Assembly (NCBI RefSeq): GCF_003597395.2
Contig: NC_133769.1
Span: 42,798,778-42,862,777, forward strand
DNA from: Chelonoidis abingdonii
Lineage: Eukaryota; Chordata; Testudines; Testudinidae
DNA length: 64,000 nt
Reading direction: 5' to 3'
Positions 10,080 to 21,583 of the stretch are shown in pieces. Each line of letters opens with the position of its first letter. Within the stretch, counting starts at the first letter, position 1. Position numbers and translations under genes: made by a program. The notes under the pieces are model-generated. The model was not told where the DNA came from. It saw nothing but the letters and a program-made list of their open reading frames with translations, and ran no database searches.

Positions 10080-10598
10080 CTTCACTGCAGATGTGAAGGA
10101 GGTTTCAAGGGGGAAACCAACAGATGTATTTGCATTTTTTAATTTAAAAAGTAGACAGGCTTCAGCAGCTGAAGACCACCCCAGTTCATCATACTGTCTT
10201 TTTGCAGGTTCTTATTCCTTCTAAGGAGAAAACAAGATTTCAGAAATAGAAGTATGGCATTTTTAGCTGCCAGTAGGTTTGCTTTTCTGACTTTTACTAA
10301 CTCCATGACTGTATCAAACACACACTCACACACATATATTTCATCATCAGATTTAATACATTCATTCCAGTTTTATCTAGTTAAGCCAGTTCTGCCAAAT
10401 TGTGAAAGACCATTCCTAATGAAACCATTGATGTTAAGCACAAGTAAATGCCATTGCATTTTATACTGTTCTGCAGGCATACTAATACCTGTATCTATTC
10501 TTAACTACAGTTTTTTTTAAATGCTACATCAGTTTTTCCTATTGTTAAATTACCAAATCTTCATTCTACATTTCTTCTAAAATTACAGACATTGCACC
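10080..10598. other. Single-copy DNA, no feature seen
   Basis: Apart from a short CA-rich tract at about 10320-10336 nothing is recognised. Confidence 0.4.
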
Positions 10599-10599
10599 A

Positions 10600-11512
10600 T
10601 CTATTCACATTATTTATATTTATGCTAGCCCAATATGGAGAAGGTGTGTCAAAGTTATCCTGAAGTAGAAACCATTCTGAAAACTGTTATAAATGTCAAG
10701 CCACCTTGTTATGGACACACAGTTTTTGTAATGAGTATATTCATGTAGCTGCTCTGGTGCATCATCTGAGACTACTATAACATTAAATATATGGCAGAAT
10801 GTGGGTAAAAGAGCCGGAGACATAAAATTCTTCCCCAAGGAGTTCAGTCACAAATTTAATTAACACATTTTTTTTTTAATGAACATCATCAGCATGGAAG
10901 CATGTCCTCTGGAAAGGTGGCTGAAGCATGAAGGGACATACAAACATTTAGCATATCTGGCATGTAAATACCTTGCAATGCCAACTACAGAAGTCCCATG
11001 CATATTCTCACTTTCTGGTGACATTATAAATAAGAAGTGGGCAACATTATCTCCTGTAAATGTAAACAAACTTGTTTGTCCTAGCAATTTGCTGAACAAG
11101 AAGTAGGACTGAGTGGACTTGTAGGTTCTAATGTTTTACATTGTTTTGGTTTTGAGTGCAGTTATGTAACAAAAAAATACATTTTTAAGTTGTACTTTCA
11201 TGATAAAGAGATTGCACTATAGTACTTGTATGAGGTGAATTGAAAAATAAGATTTTTTTTGTTTATCATTTTTACAGTGCAAATATTTGTAATAAAAATA
11301 TACAGTGAACAGTGTACACTTTGTATTCTGTGTTGTAACTGAAATCAATATTTTTTAAAATGTAGAAAAACGTTCAAAATATTTAATAAATTTCAATTGC
11401 TATTCTATTGTTTAACAGTATGATTAAAACTGCAATTAATAGTGATTAATTTCTTAATTGAGATTTTTTGAAGTTAATCTTGTGAGTTAACTGTGATTAA
11501 CCAACAGACCTA
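10600..11512 (+). mobile_element. Decayed hAT transposon, 3' part
   Basis: Transposase C-terminal coding sequence (to 11106) is followed by an AT-rich 3' UTR. The 3' end is full of GATTAAT/AGTTAAT motifs (11410-11505) and closes 'gattaaccaacagacc'. I recognise this 3' end as a hAT family widespread in reptiles. The left boundary is uncertain; similarity begins somewhere between 10600 and 10740. No duplication could be fixed. Confidence 0.75.
10740..11106 (+). pseudogene. hAT transposase C-terminus, pseudogene
   Basis: The final open stretch starts at 10879 and covers 75 codons. It contains 'LAYLACKYLAMPTTEVPC' followed by 'FSLSGDIINKKWATLSP' and 'VNKLVCPSNLLNKK'. This is the hAT dimerisation domain, where the helix after the conserved W or L region carries the pattern P-x2-S/T-V-P, ER, FS, G, R-x2-L. 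The expected Glu-Arg before FS is missing because of a short deletion, so this copy could not dimerise normally. Upstream (10740-10878) the reading frame is interrupted by stops but nucleotide similarity to the family continues. Expression is not expected. Confidence 0.7.
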
Positions 11513-12022
11513 AAAATATTGTAAATAGAGTGAGTGCAAATTGTGAAAAAATAAAAAATGCCAACCTTTACCTCAATAACTCCTATTTTAGGTATTGAGA
11601 AAACCTATTACAACCTCAGATACTATTGTACAGTAACAGATGAAAACTCTTTAATGGTAAACACTGTGGTTGGGCATTTACCAGACATCTTGTCTGTAGC
11701 CCTGTGACTTTGATATGTACACAATACAACTTTCATAGTATTATAGCCAAGGAAATATAGAAGGATCATAGGCATTTATACCCTTTCGAAAGGAAACATG
11801 AATGCTAAGGTGTAGTTTTTCCACATCCAGTGCATAAATAGTGAAAATAGATCTCACATTCTAACTTCTTTTCATTGGCCATAAGTTACAAGATTATTCT
11901 CAGTAACTGCTTGCAAATATTACAAGTATTAATTTAATTTTTTCATTCATATCCTGGATTAGCAAAAACATTCAGAGTTCAGTTGCCATCTATGGAACTT
12001 GAACATACTGATGTTGGAGAAG
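11513..12022. other. Single-copy AT-rich DNA, no feature seen
   Basis: No repeat or coding signal is recognised. Confidence 0.4.
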
Positions 12023-12023
12023 G

Positions 12024-12320
12024 AAAGTCTTTTGAATAAAATACTGGACTGGGACTCAGAAGATTTAGGTACAATTCCTGGTTCTGTCACAATATTGTGT
12101 GGCCTTGGTCAACTCCCTTAATATCTCTATGTCTCTGTTCCCATTCTGTAAAAATGGGCGTATTAGTTCCTGTCCTCATGTTTATCTATTAGGATTGTAA
12201 GCAGTTCGGAACAGGGACAGAACAGGAACCATCTCTTACGAGTGCGTGTGCAAAAGCATCATACGGTGAGGCACTAAACCTGGTTGTGACACATAATGAA
12301 TTGTAACAATAATAGTAAGA
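12024..12320 (+). mobile_element. MIR/CORE-SINE with L2-like tail
   Basis: The ordered MIR blocks are present: 'tactggactgggactcagaaga', 'ggtacaattcctggttctgtc' (box B region), 'tgtggccttggtcaactccctta' and 'ccattctgtaaaaatggg'. An L2-type tail follows, 'aggattgtaagcagttcgg' to 'aataatagtaag'. This is a very old amniote family moved by L2 machinery. Divergence is high. Confidence 0.8.
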
Positions 12321-12474
12321 CAGAGCAACATTGTCATGAGGAAGAAATGCAGTTTTACCTGAATAGTGATTTGTTGCATGTCTGAGTTAATGACGACTCA
12401 AGACTGTTGAATAACAGGCTCAAATGGAATTATTTAATCAAAGATTATCAATAAGAAATTTGTGCAGCATCATA

Positions 12475-13770
12475 TGTGTAACCCTTCTGCCAGGTGAAGC
12501 CGGCAGCAACCAGGGACGGGTTCCATATCTAGCTGTTCCTTTTCAACAATACAACACAGAACTAGCTCAAGCCCCTACCCACTAACCTGAGAAAATTACA
12601 CACCACCCTTGGGCGCCTCTGAGAGGCAATACTTCCCCATTCACATGCACAGGGTCTGAGTGTAGAAAGGAAGCTTTTAATGAAAGGAGAGAAGTCATCC
12701 AACATTAATTAGAGAAAATGCTACAAGCAGGAGTCAAACATAAAACTGTGAGCAGGACACCCACCCCAGAGTGTGTGGGGCAGTGCCTTCTGCCTCACAT
12801 TCTTGAGTTCTACAACCAAAAGTTCCATTTACCTGTGTCCCCCTCCGCTCCCTCACCATACCCCACTCACAGTGGTTGACCTTTGTCAATGAGGGCTCTG
12901 AGTTCAGAGATGCATCTGTGTGAGTTCACCTCCCACCCAGGGAATAAGGCACCTGGCTTGCTCTGGCTGGCCTCCTCACCTGCTGCTGTTCCTCTCTGCT
13001 GGCTGTCTTACCAGCCAATGTTCCTCACTGCCAGCTGCTCTCACCAGTCACCTTCTGCTGCCACCTTCTTCTCTTCTGTGACCTTTGTAGGTTAGTTCCT
13101 TAGTGACTGGCAGCCCTTAATGATTTTTAATTCTCAGCAGGCTGGGCAGAAATACTGTCCCATCACAAGCAATTTCAGCACTTAAAATAAGAGGCTCCAA
13201 ATGGAGCCTATTTAGCTCTAGTTTCAAACAATGAGAAGGAACAGATTAAACCAGAACAGAGACTCTTAGGGAGAGTCCATATCTCCTAGCTGGAATACCT
13301 ATCCCCACCCCCTTTACTTTCACAGTGAGGGTTGGCATTTGAGCTCCTGGCTTAATGAAGTCCGTTCAGCTGAGGGTGACCCCCTCATTTGGGCTAAGTT
13401 AAGCACAGTTCTGGTCCTTTACTCAGACAATAAAGACAACAACATTGATAACAACATTTCACTGCGCCTGCATTCAGTACAAAAGTGATTTGTAACCCAA
13501 TACTAGCTGAAGTTGATCACTTGGAGCTACACAGCTCCTGTCTGCCAGATATCTACACAGAGTAGGTGTGTTCATTTAAATACACTTTGCTCTTGAAGTC
13601 TCTCCCCCTGTCCAACTAGCTGTCAGGGGAGAGTTCATTCAAACCCTGCTTACATATGGAATACAAAGACAATAGAGACATTAACACCCTATGTTATCAG
13701 ACCAAGAGCTGGCTCTGTGTCTCTCCTTCACTGTATCTGGAGGGACGTGGCAGATTCATTCTCCAACTAA
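12475..13770 (-). mobile_element. Solo LTR, minus orientation (approximate right edge)
   Basis: On the minus strand the element would end 'ggcagaagggttacaca', the usual CA end of an LTR (plus-strand TGTGTAACCC at 12475). A minus-strand ATTAAA poly(A) signal with 'cattaaaagcttcc' lies at about 12670-12685. The block is GC-richer than its surroundings. I recognise the first 400 bp as a dispersed turtle sequence. The 5' end (right side, near 13770) is not sharply visible and no duplication was found, so the class (Gypsy or ERV) is open. Confidence 0.5.
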
Positions 13771-15155
13771 TTTCCCACACCAGTGTCATTAGATAGGGTT
13801 TTCAAACAAAGAAAATGTCTTTTGCCAAAAGAAACTGTTCCGATGTTATTTCTATACATTCTCAGTTTACCTGATTTATGAGTGAAGGTATGATTGCTGC
13901 TAAGAGAACTCACAAGATAATATATTTAAGTGGGTCTTTCTTCCCCTAATTATTCTTCTCTAGCTGTTGTGACAATTATCCCTTATCAGTTTACCAGGTT
14001 TATATATGCTAATGTAGGCATTATATACATTAAGAGAATGGTTTCCCAGACTATCTGGAGTTCTATGGACATAGAGGTGCTCAGGATTATTATGTACAGT
14101 CTAACATATAGAATTTCTGAATAGGAATTATCGAACATGGACTAGTATTCTGGGCTTTGTTAATATCCTAACGGTTCTAAAGAATAGTTAACATAAATGT
14201 ATCAAATATACAGAAAGTAAAGGACTAAAAGGGTTAATATTTACTAACTGGTATTAATAGGTTGCAGGAATAGGCTATATTTTCCTAGCTGAAATGAGTT
14301 AGGTTTTATGAAAATGTACAGTGTTTAGAAGAAACCCAGAGAGGAAAGTTGTTTAGTGTGTAATTATGCTAATATATATATAATCTTTATTGTCACTTTA
14401 ATGGAATTTACTAAGTCATGTAGAAAAACAACTCTATTTAAAATCTGTGCCATGAGCTGTCTGTATCCATTGATTTATAGTGCTTTTAAAACTTTGTCTC
14501 AACATTTGAGGGAGAGCGGTGAACACGTAAACCTCATGTTACAAAGACTTTGCATGTGTAAGTGGAGCATGACTCATGGGAGTCTTCCTCATGAACAACG
14601 CAGGGGTCAGAATCTCTATTGTATAGTTATTTACTCTGGTAAAAAGTAAAGTCAGCAGAGCTTTACATCTACATTGTATTGATGTAAATTATAGCACATA
14701 GTCCAGGGAAATGGAGAATTAGACCCCAGACCTAGGCCATTGTCCTCTCCAAGACTTCTACCGCAAATGGGGAAACCACTGGAGGAATTTTTAGGCATGG
14801 GGCCAGAAGTATGGTATGTGTGAGGGTGAGAACCTGACCTAGGCCTTTCTCCCAAATTCTGTGTTTCGTTTTTGCCTGCTTCTGTTGGCGCCAAATTTTG
14901 TGTGTCAGGGAAACAGGCTCCTAAACCTTGCATCAGGAAGCTGCCCCCCTTGCACCCCCTGCTAACTCTGACCTCAGTTCCACAATCCTGTGTGTGGTAC
15001 CAACAGGGATATGCAAATACAGGAAACATTTTCAAAATGTTTTATTTATAATGGATATTTTATAATGCTCTAATAAACATTCACTCATATTTGCATCCCT
15101 AATAAGGGACTTATTTCACTAACCTACCCCAGACACTTTCACTGTGAAACATAAT
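13771..15155. other. Single-copy DNA, no gene supported
   Basis: The longest frame (minus, 14652-15035, 127 codons) shows no domain, no low-complexity bias typical of real short proteins and no exon signals. It is treated as chance. Confidence 0.4.
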
Positions 15156-15159
15156 CTAA

Positions 15160-15365
15160 GGCTATGTCTACATTTGGCGCTAAGGATGTGATTCCCAACT
15201 TACATAGACATATTTGTGCTAGCTCTCATTGAACTGACACGCTAAAAATAGTAGTGTAGCTATGATAGCACAGGCAGTATCAAGTCGTGGCACAGGTTAG
15301 CCACTCAAGTAAAAACCTGCCTGGAACCCCTCAATACTTACTTGGGGAAGATAGACTGTGCCACC
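15160..15365 (+). mobile_element. Harbinger-like MITE arm
   Basis: The arm starts GGCTATGTCTACATTTGG directly after TAA (15157-15159), matching the GGCTxxGTCTACA terminus and TAA target of PIF/Harbinger elements. No matching inverted end is seen on the right, so it is truncated or its partner end has decayed. It ends where the minus-strand CR1 begins. Confidence 0.55.
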
Positions 15366-16000
15366 GCTTGCTGAAATGTAGGGCTTGAAGGGACCTTGGA
15401 AGATCATCAACCCAGCCCATTGAGCTGAGGAAGGACCATTATACCTAGACTATTCCTGACAAATGTTTGTCCAACCTTTTCTCAAAAACCTCCCTTCGAA
15501 GCCTATTCCAGTGATTAACTATAATTATAATTCAAAAGTTTTTCCTAATATCTAAACTAAATCTCTCTTGCTGCAAATTAAGACCATTTCTTCTTGTCCC
15601 ACTGTCAGTGGACATGGAGAACGATTTCAGCCCTTAGCATATTTGAAGATTGCTATCAAGTCTCACCTCAATCTCCTTTTCTCAAGACTAAAACTGCCTC
15701 ATTTTTGTAACCTTTCCTCATAAGTCCATTTTCTAAACCTCATATTATTATTTTTGCTTTCCTCTAATCTTTCTCCAATTTTTCCACATCTTTCTTAAGT
15801 GTGGCATCCAGAACTGTACAAAATACTCCAGATGAGACCTGATCTGTGCTGAGTAGAGTGGAACAATTGCCTCCTGGGTCTTGCATATGACACTCCTGCT
15901 AATACACCCAAAAATGATATTAGCCTTTTTTTACAACTGCACCACATTGTTAACACATATTCAATTTGTGATCCACTTTTCAGTAATACTAATATCCCCC

Positions 16001-17276
16001 TGTCTGTTACAGCTGTCCCCCTATTCCATTTTGTTTCTTACAGCTGTCCCCATACTCCATTTTGTTTTTGTTCTCCTCCTGTGGCCACCCCTCCTTGGCT
16101 GTTAAATTGTTTACCAGGGCCACTGCTCTTCTCAAAGGGAGGGCCACTTAAGTTGTTTACCAAGAGCCATTGCCCTTCTCAAAGGGATGGCCACTTGTGC
16201 TAAGTGGGACCACTGCCCTGTTCAAAGGGTTGGTCCTGTTATCACCTTGTTAAACCTGGGCTTGGTGTAGGGTAGGCAATGTCCAGAGCTGCAAGACCTA
16301 ATGTGTTTTTAAGATCCTGGGCATGAGTCATATGCCTCACCGAAGTCACCATCACACTGCTCTGTTGTCTTCACCCCGCTCTCTGCAACTTCCCTGAAGT
16401 GCTCTCTGCTGCCTGCAACCTATTTCTTCCCTCAGCCTGTCTCCCCCATTCTCCACGTGCCTTTCATTGCTTGCCATTCAGCGCCTCTCCTCCTGCTGCT
16501 CCAGACTCCCCTTAGTGTGCTCCAGCTGCTCTTTGTCTCGTACGTCCAGCCCGCAGGCTCTGAGGAGTGCTCTGGGCTTCACCCCGCACGAGCTTCAGAG
16601 TCTCTACTGCTTGCAACTGCACTCTCCTCTCATCAGTTGCCACTGATCATTCACTCCCTCCCCACTCCTGTTTCTTGACCCAGCCTTTATGTACACTCTT
16701 GCAGATTTCTGCTATCACAGCCTCACAAATTAAGTCATTAATTTTCTTTTATACTGTTACATTGCATAATTTCACTTATCACCCACATTGTATCATTGCA
16801 CGTGATTCACATTTTACTTGTGGTTATAACACCCATGGTTGCTCCACTTTTCTGATATATTTTGATTTGCATTGATGCATTGTGTTACATTGTGTATAAA
16901 GCTATTAACCACTTAATATATTTCTATCTGAGATTGTTGACCATTTATATAGAAGCTACCTTTTACTTTGCATTTCTTTTTGTACATTTTGCATTCCACA
17001 CTGCATCTAGAGTTGTTCCTATATAAAGTTGAGTTGCTTATTGACTGTACTGTATCCCATTGTGCTGAACCCACTTACTGTACCCCACTGTTAGAACTCC
17101 CTTACTGTCAAGAAGAAATCCCCCCATCATTGTCTATTGTAAACCCCTATACAACCCATCCCATCGTATTTCATTGTTAATTCCCACCACTCCTTTTTCC
17201 TTAATAAAGAAATTAATTGGCACCCCACCTGTGTGGTAATTGCTCCCAAGATCCCATATACCTGCAGGCAGGAACA
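16001..17276 (+). mobile_element. Solo LTR (1.28 kb) inside CR1
   Basis: The LTR begins TGTCTGTTACAGCTG and ends GCAGGAACA, with near-identical 5-bp flanks CCCCC (15996-16000) and ACCCC (17277-17281). A 31-bp motif is repeated in tandem (16005-16068: 'ttacagctgtcccc...ccattttgtt' twice). A second unit, 'ttgtttacca..gccactgc..cttctcaaaggg', occurs about three times (16107-16237), as in LTR enhancers. A TATA-like 'gtgtataaagc' lies near 16890. The poly(A) signal AATAAA is at 17203-17208, 68 bases before the end. The strand is inferred from these signals. Confidence 0.75.
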
Positions 17277-18249
17277 ACCCCATTTTGTATTGTGCATTTG
17301 ATTTTTCTTCCTAAGTGATGTACTTTGTACTTGTCTTTATTGAATTTCATCATGTTCACTTCAGATCAATTCTCCCAATTTGTCCAGGTGGTTTTGAATT
17401 CTAATCTATTCTCCAAAGTGCTTGCACGACTCCAATTAGTGTCATCTAAAAATTTTATAAGCATACTCTACACTCCATTTCCAAGTCATCATCAATGAAA
17501 TATTGAATAGTACTTAATTCAGAGAGACTTCTGCAGGACCCCATTAGGTAAATCCTCCGGTTTGACAATGAACCATTGAAACTACGTGTTTGTGTATGGT
17601 TTTCAACCAGTTATACACCTATTCATAGTTATTTCTTCTAGAACACCATTCCTATTTGCCTATGAGAATATCATGTGGAACTGTGTCAAAAACCTTACAT
17701 AACTTAAGATATATCACATCTACAGCTCTCCCATCCCTAGGCCAGTAACCCTATCAAAGAAGGAAATTAAGTTAGACATGATTTGTTCTTGACAATCTAT
17801 GTTGGCTGTTATTTATTATCCTTTTTATGCTCTAAATGCTTAAAACTGATTGTTTAGAATTTGTTCCAGTATGTCTCAGATTCTGAAGTTAGGCAGACTG
17901 TCTATAATTTTCTGGTCCACTTTGTTTCACTTTTTAAGATAGGCATTATGTTCACCATACTGCAGTCCTCTTGAACCTCGCTTGTCCACCACGATTTTTC
18001 AGAATATATGCTAATGGTTCTGAGATGCTTCAACTATTCCTAATATCTAAGGGCTTGGCTACATTGCAAGTTGCACGCGGGCGAGGGGTTACAGCGCGAG
18101 AACTTAGCAGGTGTCTACACTTAAAAGCTCAGCCCGCTGCAACTCCTGTTTGCAGCGCTGGCTGTACACCTGGGCTGCTTCCGGTGTGAGACCAGCGCTG
18201 GTGATGCAGCGCTGTCATCAGATGTGGACACTCACTAGCGTTTTTATTG

Positions 18250-18500
18250 GCCTTCAGGGTATTAGGACTTATCCTAGCATCTTTTCAGCCTCTCTGGTCA
18301 TCGCTTCGCACTCACTGCCTGGGCTCAGAGCCTGGAGAGAGGGGAGGTTGTAGAGGAACCCGAGAGGGAGGCTACTGAGGTGTTTGAGACTCCCAGGAGT
18401 CATGCAGGCAGGAGCTATTTTCCAGCCAGGAAGAGCTAGCCAGTCGCAGCTGCTGGACTTGGTAGTGAGGAACCAGCAGAGGAGCCTATTCCTGGTAAGA
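18250..18500 (+). pseudogene. Harbinger Myb-like protein, first remnant
   Basis: The segment reads, with frame breaks, as an acidic Glu/Ser/Gln-rich linker: '..EEPEREATEVFETPRSHAG' followed by 'SQSQLLDLVVRNQQRSLFL'-type text. It ends at a possible splice donor 'ctggtaagaag' (18492-18502). Such linkers separate the Myb/SANT DNA-binding domain from the basic tail in Harbinger-derived proteins. The SANT helices themselves are not seen. The assignment rests on style and position, not on a full domain. Confidence 0.4.
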
Positions 18501-18984
18501 AGCTTTATTATAAAGATGCAATGTTTGGGAGCAGGGGGCTATGCTGCCTGCAAGCATGCCTAGATGTGGAATAGCCATTGATTTCCCTGTAGCTGTTCTT
18601 GCTTTCCACAAGCCACAGAAACCCCATGGCTTCCAGAGTGAAGCAACCCCACCCACCCCTTCCCAGGTGAGTGCGTGTGCAAGATGGCTCTGAGAGTAGC
18701 TGCTGTGGCAGATGTGGGTGTAGGGTTCAGTGTTATTTCCCTGTAGCTGCTCTTTGCTTTCCACAAGTCACAGAACCCCATGGCTTCCACAGTGAAGCAA
18801 CCCCACCCCCACCCTCCAGGTGAGCCACGTGGCAGCCCCCCTTCCACTGTGAGACTTGTGGGGAACTCGCCATCTCTATCTGCAGCTGCGGCCTCTCTGT
18901 GCTATGCCAGAATGTGTAAATGATGCTACAAAATCTTAAAACAATGCAGGCTCTGTATTAACAGTTTATCTCTCTGTGTTTTTT

Positions 18985-19235
18985 TAAAGTGACCTTGAAT
19001 ACTGCTCCATCAGTGCAGACTTCTGAAGACTGCAAAGCTTAAGAAAACCAAGAAAAGACTAAAAGAAATGGGAAAGCAGTTATGAATTGTATTCCACAGA
19101 AAATAAAAGTTGCAAGACTGGGGATAAGGAAACCATGAAAAAGGACAGGCTGCCAAGATAAAGGAGAAGCTGCAAGAGAAAGGAATTGTCTACCAAGAGA
19201 AGCACAGATCGGCAGGGATGACTTAAAATAAAGTG
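18985..19235 (+). pseudogene. Harbinger Myb-like protein, basic tail remnant
   Basis: After 'ttttttaaag' (a possible acceptor near 18990) the sequence yields lysine/glutamate-rich text such as 'KLKKTKKRLKEMGKQL' (from 19037) and 'AAKIKEKLQEKGIVYQEKH' (about 19150-19207). It then reaches a stop and an 'aataaa' poly(A) signal at 19227-19232. This fits the coiled basic C-terminus of the second Harbinger protein, but with frame changes between blocks. Confidence 0.4.
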
Positions 19236-19339
19236 GAAAAAAAAAGCGTCTCATTTCTTTCATGTATTATTTTACTTTCCATAACTATATGAATATAAAA
19301 TTATATACATTGCATCATATATGCTGTTGATTAGTTATT

Positions 19340-20290
19340 AGGACTGCTGTTTCACATGTGTGAGTCCCCGCCATCCCTGGGGGTGCACTGTGTTGGTTCC
19401 AGCTGCTCCCTGCGGGTTAATGCCCTGGAAACTGCAGTGCAGCAGTGGACATGGGGCTGGCTGAAGGCAGGGCAGGGCTGACTGGAGGTAGGGTCTGGCT
19501 GCAGGCAGGGCAAGAGATGTGGGGCTGGTTGGAGACAAGGGGTGTGGGGCGGGCTGGCTTCAGGCAGTGGGGTGCAGCAGGGGTTGACTGGAAACAGGGC
19601 AGGGTGCGGGCTGGGCAGAGTGTGCAGAGCTGGTGCGGGCAGCAGCGTGTGTGGGGCTGGCTGGCTTTGGGCAGGGCTGCAGGGGTGTGTGGAGGGTTGG
19701 CTGGAGCAGGACAGGGTGTTTGGCAGAGGTGGCTGTGGGCACGGGGTGCAGAGCAGGCTGCAGGCAGGGGGGCCGGACTGGTGTGGGCAGGTCATGGGGT
19801 GCAGCGAGGCAGCTGCAACCCAGCCCCTTTTAGCCCCCAAACCCCCTTCTACTCGGGGACCTTTTAAATAGCCGCGGGAGCGCTGGGAATGCAAGGAGGT
19901 GGGCTCCGGCGCTATTTGAAGGACCGGGGTGCAGAGGCAGCTGGAGCCCAGGACTTTTAAATACCCCCTCACTGCCCAGGGCTAGGGGGGCTATTTAAAG
20001 GCCCAGAGCTCCAGCCGGGGTCCGGGGCTTGCGCGCTCTGGCCGGAGCTCAGACGGGAGAGCGGGGCTTGCCGCGCTCCCGGCGGAGCCGCGGCCTTGCC
20101 GCACTCCAGCCGGAGCGCAGCAGCTCCGCGACTCCGCTCTCCCGGCTGGAGCCCCGGTCAGAGCGCGGCAGCTCCACAGCCCGGCTGGAGCTCTAGCTGG
20201 GGAGCGGGCCATGCTGCGCTCCCGCCGGTGCTTCACTCAAAGGAGCGGGACCAGGGAGCAGACCGCAGCTGGGACGGGTAAGTTTAAAAA
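19340..20290. repeat. CpG-rich block with G-rich tandem motif, promoter-like end
   Basis: The part at 19440-19800 is a degenerate tandem repeat of 'ggctggctgcaggcagggcag'-like units, and it gives long spurious open frames on both strands (up to 206 codons). The part at 19860-20280 is dense in CpG. It has TATA-like 'gctatttaaagg' (19989-20000) and repeated 'gccgcgctcccggc' units, and ends in a splice-donor-like 'gacgggtaagtttaa' (20274-20288). It may be the first exon and promoter of the lost transposase gene, or a separately nested repeat. Confidence 0.45.
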
Positions 20291-20935
20291 AAAAAAAAAA
20301 TTAAAAGGTGCCTAAGGTGCGGGCCCTCTTAGGCGTGGGGTCCGATTCCTGCAGCACGGGTCGTTGGAACAGGAAGCGGATGACCCGCACCTTCGTCCCC
20401 TTCCCACAACCCACAGCGACAAAATGGGACGAGGTGCTCTGTGGGATAGCTGCCCACAATGCACCACTCACAACAGCGCTGCAACTGGTGCAAGTGTGGA
20501 CACACTGCAGCGCTGGCCGTACACAGCTGTACGACCACAGCTGTAACTGCCAGCGCTGCAAAACTGTAAGTGTAGACAAAGCCTAAGATTGATTCATTAG
20601 GCCCTGCTGACTTGACATCTAACTTACTTAAATATTATTTAACCTGTTCTTTCCCTATTTTGGCTTATGTTCCTTCTTCCTTCTTGTAAATATTTGTGTT
20701 AAGTATCTGGTCACAGTTAACATTTTTAGTGAAGATGAAAGCAAAGCAGACATGAAACACCTCACTTTCTTGATGTCATCTGTTGTCAGCTCCCCTACTC
20801 TGTCAAATAGCAGACATATACACTGGTCTTTCTCACCCTCCTAATATATTTATAGAATCTTTTCTTATTGCCTTTTATGTCCCTTTCTAAACATTTTGAG
20901 CCTTAGCCTTTCTGATTTTGTCCCTGTGTGCTTAT

Positions 20936-21583
20936 AACATTACCATCCCTGTAGTACACTTTCCTCTTATCTGGAGGACAGCTACTTCAGCTGTGTTCCC
21001 ACTCACTTTACAGCCAGGTGACAAGGCCAGATGGGGCCAAACACACCCTCAGCAAATGAGCTACCTCTCTCATTTAATGCATAGCCCTAAAGTGAACCAC
21101 ACAAGAATAGGTATATTCACACAAAAGTTAAGCAGGATCTGGCCTTGTATTCGTAAATTCGAAGTTTAAGGACAGGTACAATATTTGTCATACCTCACTA
21201 AATAACTTTTAATAATTGTATATTTTATATTACCATCTTATAGAAATATGGAATAAATCCTGTTCTTGTTACTCTCAGAGGAACTACTCACCTGAGTAAG
21301 GTAACACGGACTTAGTCCTGTTTCAATCTATCAATAAACCCCCTTTTCAAAATGTTATCAGAATCTACAAGTTAAAAAAAGTCCAGTTGCCTGCTCACCA
21401 GTGTAATGATTTCCAACATTTGACCTTAAAGTCCTGAATCAGTTCATTCATTGTAGCCCCTGGGAACTATTAATATGAGTCAATGAGGATGTATCTGGTT
21501 CTCATATTACCATGTATGTTTCCTGACTCATGATGAAACTCTAATGACAATAAAAGCTGAATGCACAGACTCAAGGCAATATA
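20936..21583. other. Single-copy DNA with one weak palindrome
   Basis: A weak inverted structure, 'aaatcctgttcttgttactc' against 'gagtaaggtaacacggactt', lies at 21255-21325 and resembles the short palindromes described elsewhere in the window. Nothing else is seen. Confidence 0.4.

Larger units (their letters stand above)
18051..20583 (+). mobile_element. PIF/Harbinger element without intact transposase
   Basis: The ends are GGGCTTGGCTACATTG and, complemented from the right, GGCTTTGTCTACACTTAC. The flanking TAA at 18048-18050 and 20584-20586 is the 3-bp Harbinger target. Both subterminal regions repeat 'gcagcgctggc' and related motifs. Inside are decayed remnants of the Myb-like second gene of Harbinger elements and a CpG-rich block at 19340-20290. 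No DDE nuclease frame is seen, so this copy would depend on an autonomous relative. The left and right arms carry many AGCGCT-type sites that may bind the Myb-like protein. Confidence 0.85.
15372..20935 (-). mobile_element. CR1 LINE, minus strand, split by an LTR and a Harbinger element
   Basis: Three pieces read as one CR1 in reverse: 15372-16000 (3' end and RT C-terminal region), 17277-18050 (RT catalytic core and thumb), and 20584 to about 20935 (upstream RT/endonuclease linker). The 3' terminus is the complement of 'gggcttgaagggaccttgg' at the left edge. Without the insertions it is about 1.75 kb. Stops in every frame show a dead copy. The pieces abut exactly at the two duplications of the nested elements, which confirms continuity. 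Confidence 0.9.

Noticed and set aside
14652..15035. Minus-strand frame of 127 codons
   Set aside because: No domain, no splice or promoter signals, and no sign of being part of a known repeat.
19352..19972. Minus-strand open frame of 206 codons and several others overlapping it
   Set aside because: It lies in a G-rich/C-rich degenerate tandem repeat inside the Harbinger element; both strands are open and the text is low-complexity Pro/Ser/Ala.
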